Origin: Lojkania enalia
Taxonomy: Eukaryota > Ascomycota > Dothideomycetes > Pleosporales
Direction of reading: 5' to 3'
Assembly (NCBI GenBank): GCA_010094045.1
Contig: ML986588.1
Span: 372,001 to 436,000, forward strand
DNA length: 64,000 nt
The notes under the pieces are model-generated. The model saw nothing but the letters and a program-made list of their open reading frames with translations. It was not told the DNA's origin and did not search any database. Positions within the stretch are counted from its first letter, which is position 1. Each line of letters starts with the position of its first letter. Below are positions 29,333-40,429 of the stretch, one piece after another. The position numbers and the translations under genes are program-made.

Positions 29333-30347
29333 CTACCAACCTTCTATGTTAAACTCGAACACTTTATCGCCTTTCCCTTTTTCCACAGGTTGCGCATCTG
29401 AGTTGAACAGAGTTCGCTCGATGAAGAGCATTTTGCCCTCCTTATCAACCAAGATAATAATCTGCTTTTCTGTTCCATAGCACCCGGCTGTTGCACTTGC
29501 TGCTCTATGCTTGACAACATCGCCAATTTCGTGTGCTGGCATATTACCGTCCTCAAGGTCATCCTTGCCTATAGAAGGAACAAAAATGGTGTGCCGAAGC
29601 TGGTTCAGGTACATGTCCCATCTCTCATTCTCTTTTTGCCTTGGCATCGTGTCGATGCTCATTATCGTAAAAAGTCTCTCGACTAATTGATCTCTAGACT
29701 CGTTCTGTTTCACGCTTTCCTCAATCGCAGCTTTGACAAGTTTCTCTCCGTTCAGAACTTTTGGCCAAGTTTGATCACCGAACGCGGCATTGCTGAGCGC
29801 ATGAGTCTCGTGACAATTTCGGCAGACGCGAATCAAGCCATTAGCGTCAGGCGTGCGGTTGGATATAATTGCAAGACCCTTCCCAGTCTTGATGACATCC
29901 TGGACGAATCCATACAACAAGCTGAAACCACCCACTCCTTTCACTCCATCTTCCTCGACAAGCCTCTTAGCGAATTGCTCGGATGATTCATGCGCGCTCG
30001 GATCTGACTTTAGCCAGGCGTTAGGAATGAGTCCTCGACTACGCGCTCCTTCAACAATCGACTCGTCCTCCTCGCGATAGTTTGTTAGGACTGCGATTCG
30101 ACCCTGGCGAGTCACACCAAGCCAAGTACCATGAGCGGGCCGATGTAAGTCGTAGCCACCGAGGACCTGAGTGTCTGGTTCCGGCCACCACGTAGCTTCT
30201 TGGGTCGGGCGGTGAAGATATTCCTGCGAGTTCTGTGAGTACTCCTGCTGAAGATGCTTCAAGAGGCTCCAAGGGAATTACATCTCGGTTGTTCAAAAGA
30301 ATGAACGGATACTGAGGATGCTCAGTGGTAACAATGGCGATACACAT
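29333..30347 (-). CDS. TANGO2 / NRDE family protein
   Basis: Exons 30282-30347 and 29333-30223 around a 58-nt GTAATT...CAG intron give 318 aa. The join rebuilds the family hallmark MCIAIVTTEHPQYPFILLNN followed by RDEYLHRPTQEATWW (the N-R-D-E motif) and GTWLGVTRQGRIAVLTNYR. Cys2 directly after Met is expected for this Ntn-hydrolase-like fold. TANGO2 proteins (formerly DUF833) occur in cytosol/mitochondria and have been linked to Golgi organisation, heme or lipid handling; the molecular activity is unsettled. Length and motif order are normal for fungi. It is divergent from the membrane-protein gene at 31112. Confidence 0.9.
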
Positions 30348-31111
30348 CTTGGAAATCTAATGGGGAACGCCGGTACGCCTGTAACGAATTGATCTCGGTC
30401 AAAGGAATAGTAAGGTCTCTGGGCGAAGGTGAGAAAGTTCAATGGAGAGGGGGTAGATGCAGGTTTCCACGATTTCGGGAATCAACGGGTTAAATCAACA
30501 GCCTGCCGAGGAGGTGCAGAAATGCGTAGCGGTAGGCGGTGTGAAAAACTGCAAAGCACTTATATACGTGGTTCCAGCAGGTAGGCCCAGACATCTGCCA
30601 TGTGAAGTGTCACGACTCAATGGGGTGAGAGGCGAGGCGCAGATGGCGGGCTCTATCTAGGTAAGGTGACGGGATATTTGACAGACATTGGGGTCTAGCA
30701 GTAGGAGTACCTAGGTAGACGGGATTCTGGGCTCGGACTTGCGCAGCTGACCACTGAACTTTTTGTCCGGGGAACCGCCAACGAAGATCAGATGGCAGGG
30801 TGTTACAATCGACGTACAAACTACAAATATTGCACTGCAGGCGTAGCCGCAGGCCCATCTGACAATGCCGAGGTTCCAAGTTTCCAATGAACGATCCGCG
30901 TTTGCACCACATCACGTGGAGAATCAGCCCTTCCCGACCTCGGGAAGCGAGCGGCGAGCATGGGCCATGATCCTTGCCTAAACGCGTCACAGCCTCAACC
31001 CTGCCGTTTTCGCTTCTTCAGCCCTACGTGTCGCAATTGCCTCGATAACTCCACCTCTCCCTTACTATTTCTTGCCCAAATCCCCTACATCTCCCGGGAA
31101 ATCTGCACAGA
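30348..31111. promoter_or_regulatory. divergent promoter region
   Basis: 764 bp between divergent genes. It contains the palindrome TACCTAGGTA at 30708-30717 and an ACGCGT at 30982-30987. No convincing gene. Confidence 0.4.
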
Positions 31112-31812
31112 ATGGCGAATTTCGCGCCCTACCAGGATGTCCCAGAGACGACTCGTGCCCTCTCACCACCGCCCGTAAATTCTCCTCGGGCAGCTTCTCC
31201 CCGCGCATCCATCGACCGCACACGCAGCATCGGGACCGCCGCAGTGACCTCACCCTCGAACCAAACCTTTCCGCAGCGCAACGACTATTTCGGCGGTCAT
31301 CGGCAGCAGGAGGAACGGGTGCCATGGACTGCAACTGGGGGCTTCGGAGGTCCGCGAGAGGACATCGACCTGTTTGAGACTAGGCTGGGATTAAGGATGG
31401 ACTATGAAGCCTGTCTAGCATACCTACTACTCCCGCCGGCTGGGGGAGTTCTGCTTCTTGTGTTGGAGCATCGCAGTGATTATGTGCGCTTCCATGCCTG
31501 GCAGTCGAGCTTGCTATTCGCCTTCATCGTTGTGAGTTGGAAGCTGTGCAAATTCGGGTCAATGCGCTGATTACATTAGGTTGTCCACATCATATTCTCC
31601 TGGTCAAGTATAATTTCATGGCTTCTGTTCGTCTGCGACCTTGGCCTGATTGCCTTACTCACATTCCACGCGTACAAAGACGGTAAGTTCATGCCATTGC
31701 CAGGTTTCAGCGGTTCGTTCGCGTAGCTGACTCGTCTACAGCGGAAACCCTAGACCGGTTCGAAGTACCTTTTTTTGGGCCCTTGGCGAGCTCCATACTA
31801 GACGATGAGTAA
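31112..31812 (+). CDS. small multi-pass membrane protein, Tic20/DUF4870-like
   Basis: Three exons (31112-31531, 31580-31682, 31742-31812) with introns of 48 and 59 nt give 197 aa. The N-terminal about 95 residues are Pro/Ser-rich. The membrane part starts MDYEACLAYLLLPPAGGVLLLVLE, followed by SDYVRFHAWQSSLLFAFIVV (the 'FVRFHAxQ' hallmark of DUF4870/Tic20-like proteins), then HIIFSWSSIISWLLFVCDLGLIALLTF. The C-terminus is conserved-looking (AETLDRFEVPFFGPLASSILDDE). Role unknown. Confidence 0.85.
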
Positions 31813-32106
31813 ATTGGTATGGAGCGAAGGTTCGGTCAGTATCTATGGAGACAACTTAGACGAGACGGGGTTTATGGGCGTTCTGGGGCGCATAGAAATA
31901 TCCAGGCAGCATATGGCACTTGCATACCCTTTCATAGTGGGCTACTCGAACTCGATATTTGCGTTTTCTTCTCGACGGCCGCGGCCGGATCAATTTTAAT
32001 CAACAAAACATTCTTAGATTCGCCAGCGTTTCACAGCGTTGATTAGCAGCCATGGTGAATAGAATCTCTCAATGCAAAGACATGGTGACCTTTCCCACTT
32101 AGTCGT

Positions 32107-33206
32107 CTATCCAAAGCGTTCTTTAGCAAGCGCCTTGAGGTATTCCATCGTGTTTGCCTCCTTCGTTCTCCTATCAGCCAGTCTCTCGTCTCTTTCGGCC
32201 GCCCTCGCTCGCATGATCTCCTCTCTCCGAATCTCCCTCTCATTCTTCTTACGTTCCATTTCCACTTTCCTCTTCTTGTAGGCATCGATCCCATCGTCGC
32301 CCATCAGATCTGCCTCGCCAATTTCGACGTCACCACCTTCTTTTGCATCCCGAAAGTCCTTCAGTGTGTTTGTGGTTTCTCGTTTCTTCTCCAGCTGGCG
32401 CTCTCGAGCTCCAGGATCCGCACGTGGAACAAGTTCTTCGAGGCGCTCTTTTTGTGCTTTACGATCAAGATTACGTTCATGACGAATCTCGTCAACATAC
32501 TGCGCGCGATCGCGTGCACGGTCTTCTTCCTGAAGCTCGTTCCTTAGAGCGAGGTCATCAAAGCGCGGTATCGTTGGACCGGTACGTCGAGGTGATATAT
32601 CTTCTGGTAGAGAAGGACCGAATTCATCCCTATCGCTATCTGGTCCGTCTTCTTCTGCTTTGCGGGAGGGCTCACCGGCTTCCCACCGTGCGTCAGGTTT
32701 GCGCGCCGGGGATTCTCGACGGTGTGAGGCCACAGTTTCTTTGGCTGTCTTGAGCATAGAGGCGTCATACCAGCTCCGTGCTAGGTCTCCACGATTCCTG
32801 TAATATTAGCACCAGTGTGTACCGGTCTCATAGGTTAAGGATAAGTTTCATACCAGCGTCCAACAAAGCTCTTCCATCTACCTCTCACTTCCCGCTCATC
32901 AAGTTCATCCAAATGGATATGTTTTTGGATATCGAGGTATGATTGAAACAATGGTTTATACTCTTCGAACTGTGACTTCGATAGTCTTGAGGCATTATAT
33001 GGAAGGACTACGGGACGTGGCGTTGGAGATGGCGACCGTTGCCGCTTGTGCCTACGGGAATCATGTGCTTGGTATGGGGATCGAGAACGGGATCGAGGGC
33101 GGCGGGAGTGGTGATGTGAGCGATGATGAGCTTCTCTATATGGCGATCTTGACCGTGAACGTGTGTCACGAGCTCTAGAACCCGAGGTTGGAGTGTATCG
33201 AGGCAT
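32107..33206 (-). CDS. RS-rich, coiled-coil nuclear protein (possible splicing-linked)
   Basis: Exons 32854-33206 and 32107-32797 around a 56-nt intron give 347 aa from the ATG at 33206 (MPRYTPTSGSRAR). An in-frame ATG at 33326 would add 40 residues. The N-terminus has RS/SR dipeptides and His-Arg runs (TRSRSRSPYRE, RPRSRSRSPYQ). Next come LSKSQFEEYKPLFQSYLDIQKHI and GRWKSFVGRWNRGDLARSWYD. Near the C-terminus is a charged helix with RLEELVPRADPGARERQLEKK, which I recall as conserved in fungal and animal RS-rich proteins of unknown function. It ends in a Lys/Arg/Glu coiled coil. Nuclear RNA-processing role is inferred from the RS content only. Confidence 0.75.
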
Positions 33207-36200
33207 GACTTGGCGTTGTTGCGGGTTCTGGGGGCGGGGAGCTGGAGAAAAGGTGCGGCGGGCTTGCTTTGATTTGATTGGCCAAAATTCAGCTCTTCCG
33301 CGCTCTCTTGCTGTGGTGTACTTCATTTTCTATTTACTAAGCATAATTACAAACCCTTCGATTTTGGTCAAGACCTTTCATAACGTCTGTAAGATACATA
33401 CCATCGTCTCGTTAACGCGCCATAATTAGGTCAATGCCATAAACCAAGCGCGCAGCCGTCGCAGGAGCTATCCGAGACATTTCAGTCGCCGCAGGCCACC
33501 ATTCGAGACCTTCCGCCTCTCAACACCAGAATGCAGTATCCAGGGAAAATTAGGCGTAATATATGTTGTAAGAGGGACACTCTGTCACTAACGACCATAG
33601 GTTATTAGCGTTGGCGATATCCAGCCGCTCATGGAGAGCAAGCAGTCGATCCGTGTATGAGTAGGATCGTAGGTGACCTAAATATGAGTAATCCTAGAGT
33701 AAGGGCTACTCTACTTAGTAGTGCGCTTTAAATATCTATACATCTGGTATGGTGGACGAAAATCTAAGCAAAAAACCACACCGACCGCATCTTAGTGGGC
33801 TGACGCGTTCTCTATTCGATTGCACATCTATAATTGGCAGTGAAGGAGGGGCACTCTAAATCGTCAGGCGGCGACGATCAAGGGTTCTTCCAGCCTAGAG
33901 TACCGTGGAAGAGCAGATGCGAGGGGTGGTCAGCTTCTTTTTGTCCATTTTTTATATTGCCCAAGTCACACACCCAGAACAGGCTAAAGAAATGCCTATG
34001 TAAGTTTCCTACCCTTCGTGCTTAGACCCGGATCTATATTTTACATTAAAGTGCTGTCTTATCTATGGTGGAACATCTGAGGCAAACCAGGGAACATTAT
34101 AGGCAGGCTGTAATGAAATGAACGTGCTTCCGTAGGTCGACGTATGTTAACTATCAAAACACAGGGTAATAGTGGCAGAAGTGGCTAGGCTATGTGCTAA
34201 GAAATGTTTGGCAGCGAGGACTGAGTTTTTTGCGATAGCTACAGAGCCGTTCTATTGACGTAGGGTCGGATTTCCTACAATGGTACAGGCCGCGCGTGCT
34301 TTGTTGCTACCTAGGTAGAATAAAATATCAAACAGAACACTTAGATGGCTCGAACCAGGCATAGATTCGTGAAGGGTTGTAGCTAAATCATCCATATGTG
34401 AGACGGCCATTCACATAGTGGCTATGCCTTTTGTCTCCTTACTTCAGCGAATTACAAAATGAATTGTAGATTCCCAAATTGTAGCAGGTATAGCAATGCT
34501 CACCAAGCGGCATTCCTCTACACTTTCCGTTGAACGTCTTGTCCGGTCTCAGTTCATCAGAAGGCAAGGCTGAGCTATTTCCTTAAGTGCTCCGCAACGT
34601 TCTTAAACCGTAGACAATGAGTATCTCGAGATGTTTCACACAGATTCCCATCGGGTCAAGTGAACATACTACAACTTCAAATAAGCTGGGTTGCAGCTCA
34701 TTTCTAGATATAAATTGCGGGAGTGAACTTACCCTCCAACAAAATTACAAATTAGAGGAAATTAGATGATCAAAGCCCCATCTCTAATGCTAACATCGCT
34801 AGTCAAGAATCTCAGGACTGCGCAAGATTTGGTGTTTTGGCGCGGCATGCTATCTTTGCGGTCAATCGGTTTTATAGTCGGCGGTTACAGTCTCGCCCGA
34901 TGGAATGTTACCGTCGACCTAAAGGGAATGTAGTATCTGTTGATCCGTACAATCAGCAGTGGCTTCGTAGGTTAGAAAAATAAAAGTTAAAAATAATCGC
35001 TATCGGGAGAAGTTGAAATACAATGTGAAAGTTGGGTTGCCAGGCTTAGGAACGCCGGATACCGGGGCAGTGAAGGACCACGAGTCGTATCGTATAAGCG
35101 CCTAGCGAATAACACTCACAGCCTTGACCTAGCCTTGGGCAACGAGTTGTGGCTATCCTTACGTGTTCCCAAAGTGTGACCTACCATTAAACGGCTTCAA
35201 TAGTCGTCGGCATCTTCAATCCGTATTAATTACTTCGTCGCTACTTCAGCATCCTGGATGTAGTATTAATGTTATATACCCGACGAGACGCCGTCATAGG
35301 ACGTCCTCTTTCACCATGAAGTGGAATCAAGTGACACAGCCTTCAAGCTGTGAAGGGACTGTCGCAGCATCCCGCTCAGATCATCTAAGCCACTTTACGT
35401 TTACCGGGGCATACATGTTGAGCCTTGACTCTCGTACCTCCATCTCCCGCGGATAGATATTATAGTCTTCCACATGCGGGCAGTCAAGCGAACAACCGGC
35501 GATTTCATGCGCCGATACGGAGATATTAGTGGGCGGCGGGCCAGGAATGCCGTACGCCGACCGCACCCTCCAGCCCTCTCCGTCCATTCAACACCAACGC
35601 TAGCCGCATCCAACTCCGGAACCCTAGCCGATCGCCGGTGCATAGTGAGGAGAGCCGTCGGGACGGCCTGAAGATTGCATGCTGTGCTGCCCTACACCAG
35701 TCATCTTTCTATCGTGCCATCATGCTGAAGTCAAAGAGAACTGGGTCTGGAAAGGACAGATTCAACTCGCTTGTCGTCGTTTGTAGAGATGGAAGGGTTC
35801 ATAAAATGAGAGATGTAGGTGGCTTTGGTACTCTATGAGTACATAGGCACCACAACAAGAACCAACGGGAGACACACCCATATGCATCCAAGATTCCTCG
35901 ATAAATCTAACCGTGGGAATAGGCGAGTGCAACAGTGCTCACCTGTCGGAATCGACGCGAGGCGTTTTCCCTCCAGGCCTTCGGGTCTCTCCAGCGCAGG
36001 TGCTTAGCCTACCTCTCGCTCATTGGACTCAACCCAAAATTTACCATGCACCACGCTTGCGCCTTCGTCATTCATTATGTTCTTCACCATCCTATTCTAA
36101 GTACTAAGGCGCTCGTATCCCAGTACCGGCCCCACCTAACGCTTACGAGCATTCACCTACTGGCCTGATGATATATTAACCTACGGCTACCCTTTATTAC

Positions 36201-36257
36201 AGAGCTTTGCTCTTGCTGGCATCTAGCCGCGTGCTATCTAGTTACTCGATTGTGAAG
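33207..36257. other. 3-kb stretch without a convincing gene
   Basis: About 3.05 kb contain only short, unrelated open frames. The best is 35381-35587 on the minus strand (68 codons, reading PGPPPTNISVSAHEIAGCSLD). An overlapping frame, 35401-35643, may continue it, which could mean a frameshifted relic. A perfect 12-bp palindrome CTACCTAGGTAG lies at 34307-34318. I see no transposon terminal repeats, reverse transcriptase or transposase fragments. Confidence 0.4.
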
Positions 36258-38570
36258 ATGGTTGCCCAGGAAGGTTCAGGTCCTCCAGCAGTAAGTAAGT
36301 TGCGATATTGGCGATATATGTTGTTGACCATCGTCTAGGGACAGGAGCCATCAGCTCCTCCAGAGGCTCCTTACCCACCCGAGAACCACAGCTTAGGAGA
36401 AGTACCCAACATGATACCAGATATTCCGATCACGGCAGTTTTTCTTTTCTTGTACGTCGTGTTTGCGATTGTGCACTTCGTAATCCTAAAGAAGAATAAG
36501 ATGCGCGGGCATAAATTCGTGTTTTCTGGTGCGATGCTTGGTACGTCATCAATTATACAGCATATTGCTTCATCGGAAGCGCACAAACTTACAGACAATA
36601 TAGTCTTCTGCTGTATTAGAGTCGTAACCATGTCTCTAAGAATAACGTGGGCGTGCTTCCCAAGGAATATTAATCTAGGAATAGCAGCCACAATATTTGT
36701 ATACGCTGGATCCATAATTCTTTACATCATAAACTGGTTTTTCGCGCAACGAGTCATTCGAGCTCAGCACCCACGATTTGGATGGTCACAATCGTACCGA
36801 GCTTTCCATCGCCTCGGACTCCTCCTCCTGATCTTATGTCTACTTATGGCAATTGTGTGTTCCGTTCAGCAGTTCTTTACTCGGGACCGTTACACGCTCG
36901 ATATAGACCGGATTATACAGCGTACGGGCATAATATACATTTCGGTATTCTGTTTTGCACCGATCATCCTCGTTGGACTCTCTCTCATCGTCCCGACGAA
37001 AAGAACCGAGAAGTTTGGCGCGGGGAGACTTCGAAACAACATCGCAATCCTTCTCTTTGCCGCGGCCATTCTATCTGCAGGCCAAGTTTTTCGCTGTATT
37101 ACCGATTGGCTTCCATCATCTTCACTACGCAACGCCAAAGGTCAGACCACTGAAACACCCTGGTATTTTACGAAAGCAGTCTTTTACACCCTGGGTTTTA
37201 CCACTGAACTGATTGTTGTCATCTTTTACGCCTTGTGTCGCTTCGACCTTCGATTTCACATCCCTAATGGCGCGAAAGGTCCAGGTGAGTATCGAGCTGG
37301 CCGAGATCAGCGGTATCATATGGATGTTATTGGCAACGAGAAGAATCTCAAGCGGTCTTCTTCTACCCAATGGGCTGGAATGTATCATGCCAACAGCTCA
37401 AGCGATACACTACACGAGTACGAAGCTTCTATTTTTGACGATGCGAGGACCCTTGCCGATTCTTTGCGATATCCATCATCTATAATGGAAGTCGATCCGA
37501 AGACAGGCCATTGGAAGGTTAAGCGGATATCCAGCACTCCTTCTATCATGAGCCGCCGCACGTCGCATGAACCAAGTCTATGGAGCCCAGATCGCGATAC
37601 TCTCACCGCTGACGTACCTCCTGTTCCTAACGTTCCTGCCGACTGGCCATTGCGAGACTCGCAATTGCCGCAGATAAGGAGGGGGTCTTTTATTCCTGTC
37701 ATGGAGCATCAGAACCGAGGGAGCAGCTCACGCGTTTCAACGACACTTATAAACGAATACAAAACAAATCCGTATAATAGTCCAGAGTCATCAGATGCCA
37801 TTGCCGCTGCCATCGCGAAATTAGAAGCAAACTCCGAGACAAATAAAGACCGACGATTTTACAAGAGCCCCGCTCCGCCAGATTATGATTCAATTACGCC
37901 TGTCAGAGAGAGGCGGTCGGGCTCTGATATACCGCGAAAGCATCTCTACAGTCCCAACACGCGAGCCAGCTCGACCCCTGCTTCGAGCTCGCAGTGTGAT
38001 TCTAATGCGCGGCCCGCTTCTGATCTCCCGAAGAAGCATTCATATATCCCAAGACCGGCAACTCCGATCACGAATCAAGGGTATCCATCCGTCTCAACAT
38101 ACTCAACGTCGTCGGATCTCTCAAAGGAGCGGACATATATGCCCTATAGGCCCGGATCAGATCTTCCGACAAAATATTCTTATTCTCCAGGCTCAGATCT
38201 TCCGCGGAAGCAGTCGTACAGCACATATAGATCAGGCTCCGATCTTCCTATAAATCAGACATATACGCCTAGCCCAGAACTCCCAAGCAACAACCCCTAT
38301 TCTTCGAGTTCCCAATTCCAGCCGCAACAATTCTATCCGCCTGCCCCGGACCATCAAAGGCGTCAATCACACACCTCACACCACAGCTCCGGCCTACCAC
38401 CCATAATCAACCCGCGGAGTAGAGCGGCATCAACTTCCAACAGCTCCGCCGCAGCCGAAGAAGAGTTCCGAAGATTCAGCTTCGAGGCGCCGATAAGGTC
38501 TGGCGGCAACGGGTACGAGGGGTCATTGAACGAGAGCGAAAGGTCGTTGGAGCGACGGAGTAGAAAATGA
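36258..38570 (+). CDS. fungal seven-TM protein (DUF3112-like) with C-terminal peptide repeats
   Basis: Exons 36258-36290, 36339-36540 and 36595-38570 give 736 aa. The 54-nt second intron is divisible by three and stop-free. The N-terminus reads APYPPENHSLGEVPNMIPDIPIT. About seven hydrophobic segments follow to residue about 330: AVFLFLYVVFAIVHFVIL, NLGIAATIFVYAGSIILYIINW, LLLLILCLLMAIVCSV, IIYISVFCFAPIILVGLSLIV, NIAILLFAAAILSAGQVF and FYTLGFTTELIVVIFYALCRF. Layout and motifs (RGHKF, FAQRVIRAQHPRFGW, RFHIPNGAKGPGEY) fit DUF3112, a fungal membrane family of unknown function. The about 400-residue cytosolic tail is Ser/Pro-rich and carries repeated GSDLPxKxSYxP units (about 515-640). Confidence 0.85.
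37912..38310 (+). repeat. degenerate GSDLP-x3-SYSP peptide repeat
   Basis: Within the C-terminal tail of the seven-TM protein, units built on [GA]SDLP-x-[KN]-x-[ST]Y-x-P recur about seven to eight times (SDIPRKHLYSP, SDLPKKHSYIP, SDLSKERTYMP, SDLPTKYSYSP, SDLPRKQSYST, SDLPINQTYTP, PELPSNNPYSS). The spacing is irregular. Confidence 0.8.
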
Positions 38571-38623
38571 TAAATGATCGCTATCGCTGTTTTAGCCATG
38601 GCTTGGCTATTTGGTTCTTTTTC

Positions 38624-38655
<32 letters not shown>

Positions 38656-39510
38656 AATGTGTATGTATGGCATAGGCATGGTTAAATAAATATATAGTAA
38701 ATAATGATTGGTGTACATCTATGTCAGGGTAGGATTCTAGTCAGAAGCTAGACCCACTGTATTAGTCTCGTAGATGTTGAGATGGCCGGGCTGGATTTTC
38801 TCGCGTGCGTAGAAGGTACGTAGGGTAGTTAGCGCGCATTCCGGTAGTGCACCGGGATATTGGAGCCGTCTGACGAATGCTAGGCAAACAGCCAAGTCGG
38901 AAAAAGCGTATTTCACTAGTGCTGCTGATGTGCTATGTGTGGCTGTGATTGTGGCGGGCATTTCCGTATTAGTGTCAAAGTTGTCATGGCAATTTAACTT
39001 TGTCTTAATTGTAATTATTACCAAGTAAAATGTACTTCTTAGACTGAAGAGCAAGGGTAAGATTCTCAACACAATGCTATCCTCCAATCAGTGGCGGTTC
39101 GGCGTACATCATAAGCCTGTAAGCAAGGAAGTGTTGGAAGGAACAACGTGCGGAGAAAAAAGATATAATATTGAAATTTTAAAGGTTACCATTAAAGACT
39201 CTCCTCCAATGGATAATCGATCGCTGTAGAAAGAGCTGAGGGGACAACATCATGAGGCGTATACATGTAAATAGTCTCTGCAAGGAAAGAAAGTGGGGAG
39301 AAACAGAAAAGTATTGAAAAGAAACAAAAGTATATATGCAGAATGTTGAAAACTTCGGAAGTGGCGAGTACTACTAGAGATGTGGGACGGTACATCTTCC
39401 ACTGTTATTGCATCATATAATCCAATGTATTCCTATATACATTCTCTTTTCTCCTCGATCCGTTTCTTGCGAAGTTTTTCCATAATCGCGCCCCGCTCTA
39501 TAATCCCAAT
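38571..39510. other. intergenic with poly-T tract
   Basis: 940 bp. A pyrimidine tract at 38619-38652 ends in 22 or more T (poly-A on the minus strand). A minus-strand frame is listed separately. The rest is AT-rich with no gene. Confidence 0.4.
38737..38961 (-). CDS. small hypothetical protein (74 aa), doubtful
   Basis: From the ATG at 38961 the product (MPATITATHSTSAALVKYAF...) contains CLAFVRRLQYPGALPECAL and a charged end. It has no signal peptide or known motif. It could be a small gene, an exon or chance; the frame extends upstream without an ATG context. Confidence 0.25.
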   Translation of the reverse strand: MPATITATHSTSAALVKYAFSDLAVCLAFVRRLQYPGALPECALTTLRTFYAREKIQPGHLNIYETNTVGLASD

Positions 39511-39833
39511 TTAGCAAAAATCCGTTTCTGTTTTAAATTAGTTTGTTTTATCGCTAACGTCCCTCCTTACTGTCACTCACCGCAGGCATCAAAAGCAGCC
39601 TTCTGGCAATCAGATAGAGGCGTATCCTGATCAGGAAGTGGATCGCCACAAGCATTGATCCCTGTATCATATGCGCAGGTTGCCCAGGCGTTTTCATCAG
39701 CGCAGCCTTCCTTGGGTTGGCAGGAGAAAGCCGGAGGCTCTCCACCACAGGTCCATCGTTTGGTGACAGGGGTAGCTAGAGTTAAAGATCCGAAGAAGAA
39801 GGCAAGAAGAATTGTGGTCTTGGTCTGCATCAT
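39511..39833 (-). CDS. small secreted cysteine-rich protein (8 Cys)
   Basis: Start ATG at 39833 (MMQTK). The signal peptide is KTTILLAFFFGSLTLATP, followed by a possible KR cleavage site (PVTKRW). The mature part has cysteines in WTCGG, FSCQP, EGCAD, WATCAY, NACGD, SDCQK and DAC. Unspliced, the frame stops directly in a GTGAGT donor (7 Cys, 86 aa). A 53-nt intron, 39528-39580, with a CTAAT branch and CAG acceptor leads to a 17-nt exon (39511-39527) ending ETDFC. The spliced product has 89 aa with an even 8 cysteines. This is typical of fungal secreted effectors or antimicrobial-type proteins, with function unknown. Its neighbours are gene-poor DNA and a second secreted protein at 41027. Confidence 0.65.
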
Positions 39834-40135
39834 GAAGGATTCTAGTATACCTTGAGAGAGAGGTTGAATTGAGAGGATGAAGGCCTTGGAATATTGAAGA
39901 TAGAGCAAGCACTTTTATATTCTGAGAGACTGCTAGGGACCAATCATGAAGCATTCTCATCTGAACGTCATAGGCGCTCGTAGATGGGATAATTTGCTGC
40001 CCGAAACAATTAGCCGAACGGTATGTGGAGGACCAACCCTCGTATTTCTGCATGTTGCATGCGGCTTAAATTGAGCTATTGCGGGTGATCTGCAGATCGA
40101 CAATGGGGTTTGACAATTCCATCTTATTCTACACT

Positions 40136-40429
40136 TTACGCAGGGGCAACGTCGAAACCCAGCGCTCTGGCATTTGATCGACCTAGTGTTTGCCCACCAA
40201 TTGGTGAATCTCTATCCCTTCTGAATCTTGATTCGAGCCGCCCCCGATTTTCGGAGCGAGATATTTGAGAGGGGTTTGATGGATAATCATTGCCTGTAGA
40301 GGGGGAAATATCGTAGGCGATGATTTGTTTGGCTTTTGGAGCTAAAATCTGAAGCAAAAACAATATGAAGTGCATCCATTGCCATCTTGGCGTTACATCG
40401 TGCTGCAGTATCCGAATAGGATTAGCCAT
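40136..40429 (-). CDS. hypothetical 97-aa protein, doubtful
   Basis: Open frame from the ATG at 40429 (MANPIRILQHDVTPRW). A hydrophobic stretch (MHFILFLLQILAP) lies about 18 residues in, followed by a polar Arg/Ser-rich part. A start at the second Met would give a weak signal peptide. No homology recognised. Confidence 0.25.
   Translation of the reverse strand: MANPIRILQHDVTPRWQWMHFILFLLQILAPKAKQIIAYDISPSTGNDYPSNPSQISRSENRGRLESRFRRDRDSPIGGQTLGRSNARALGFDVAPA

Noticed and set aside
30982..30987. ACGCGT (MCB-like) upstream of the Tic20/DUF4870-like gene
   Set aside because: A single copy in 764 bp next to a gene with no link to replication; expected by chance at this rate.
36371..36715. Minus-strand 114-codon frame
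   Set aside because: Antisense to exons 2-3 of the seven-TM gene, which has conserved sequence on the plus strand.
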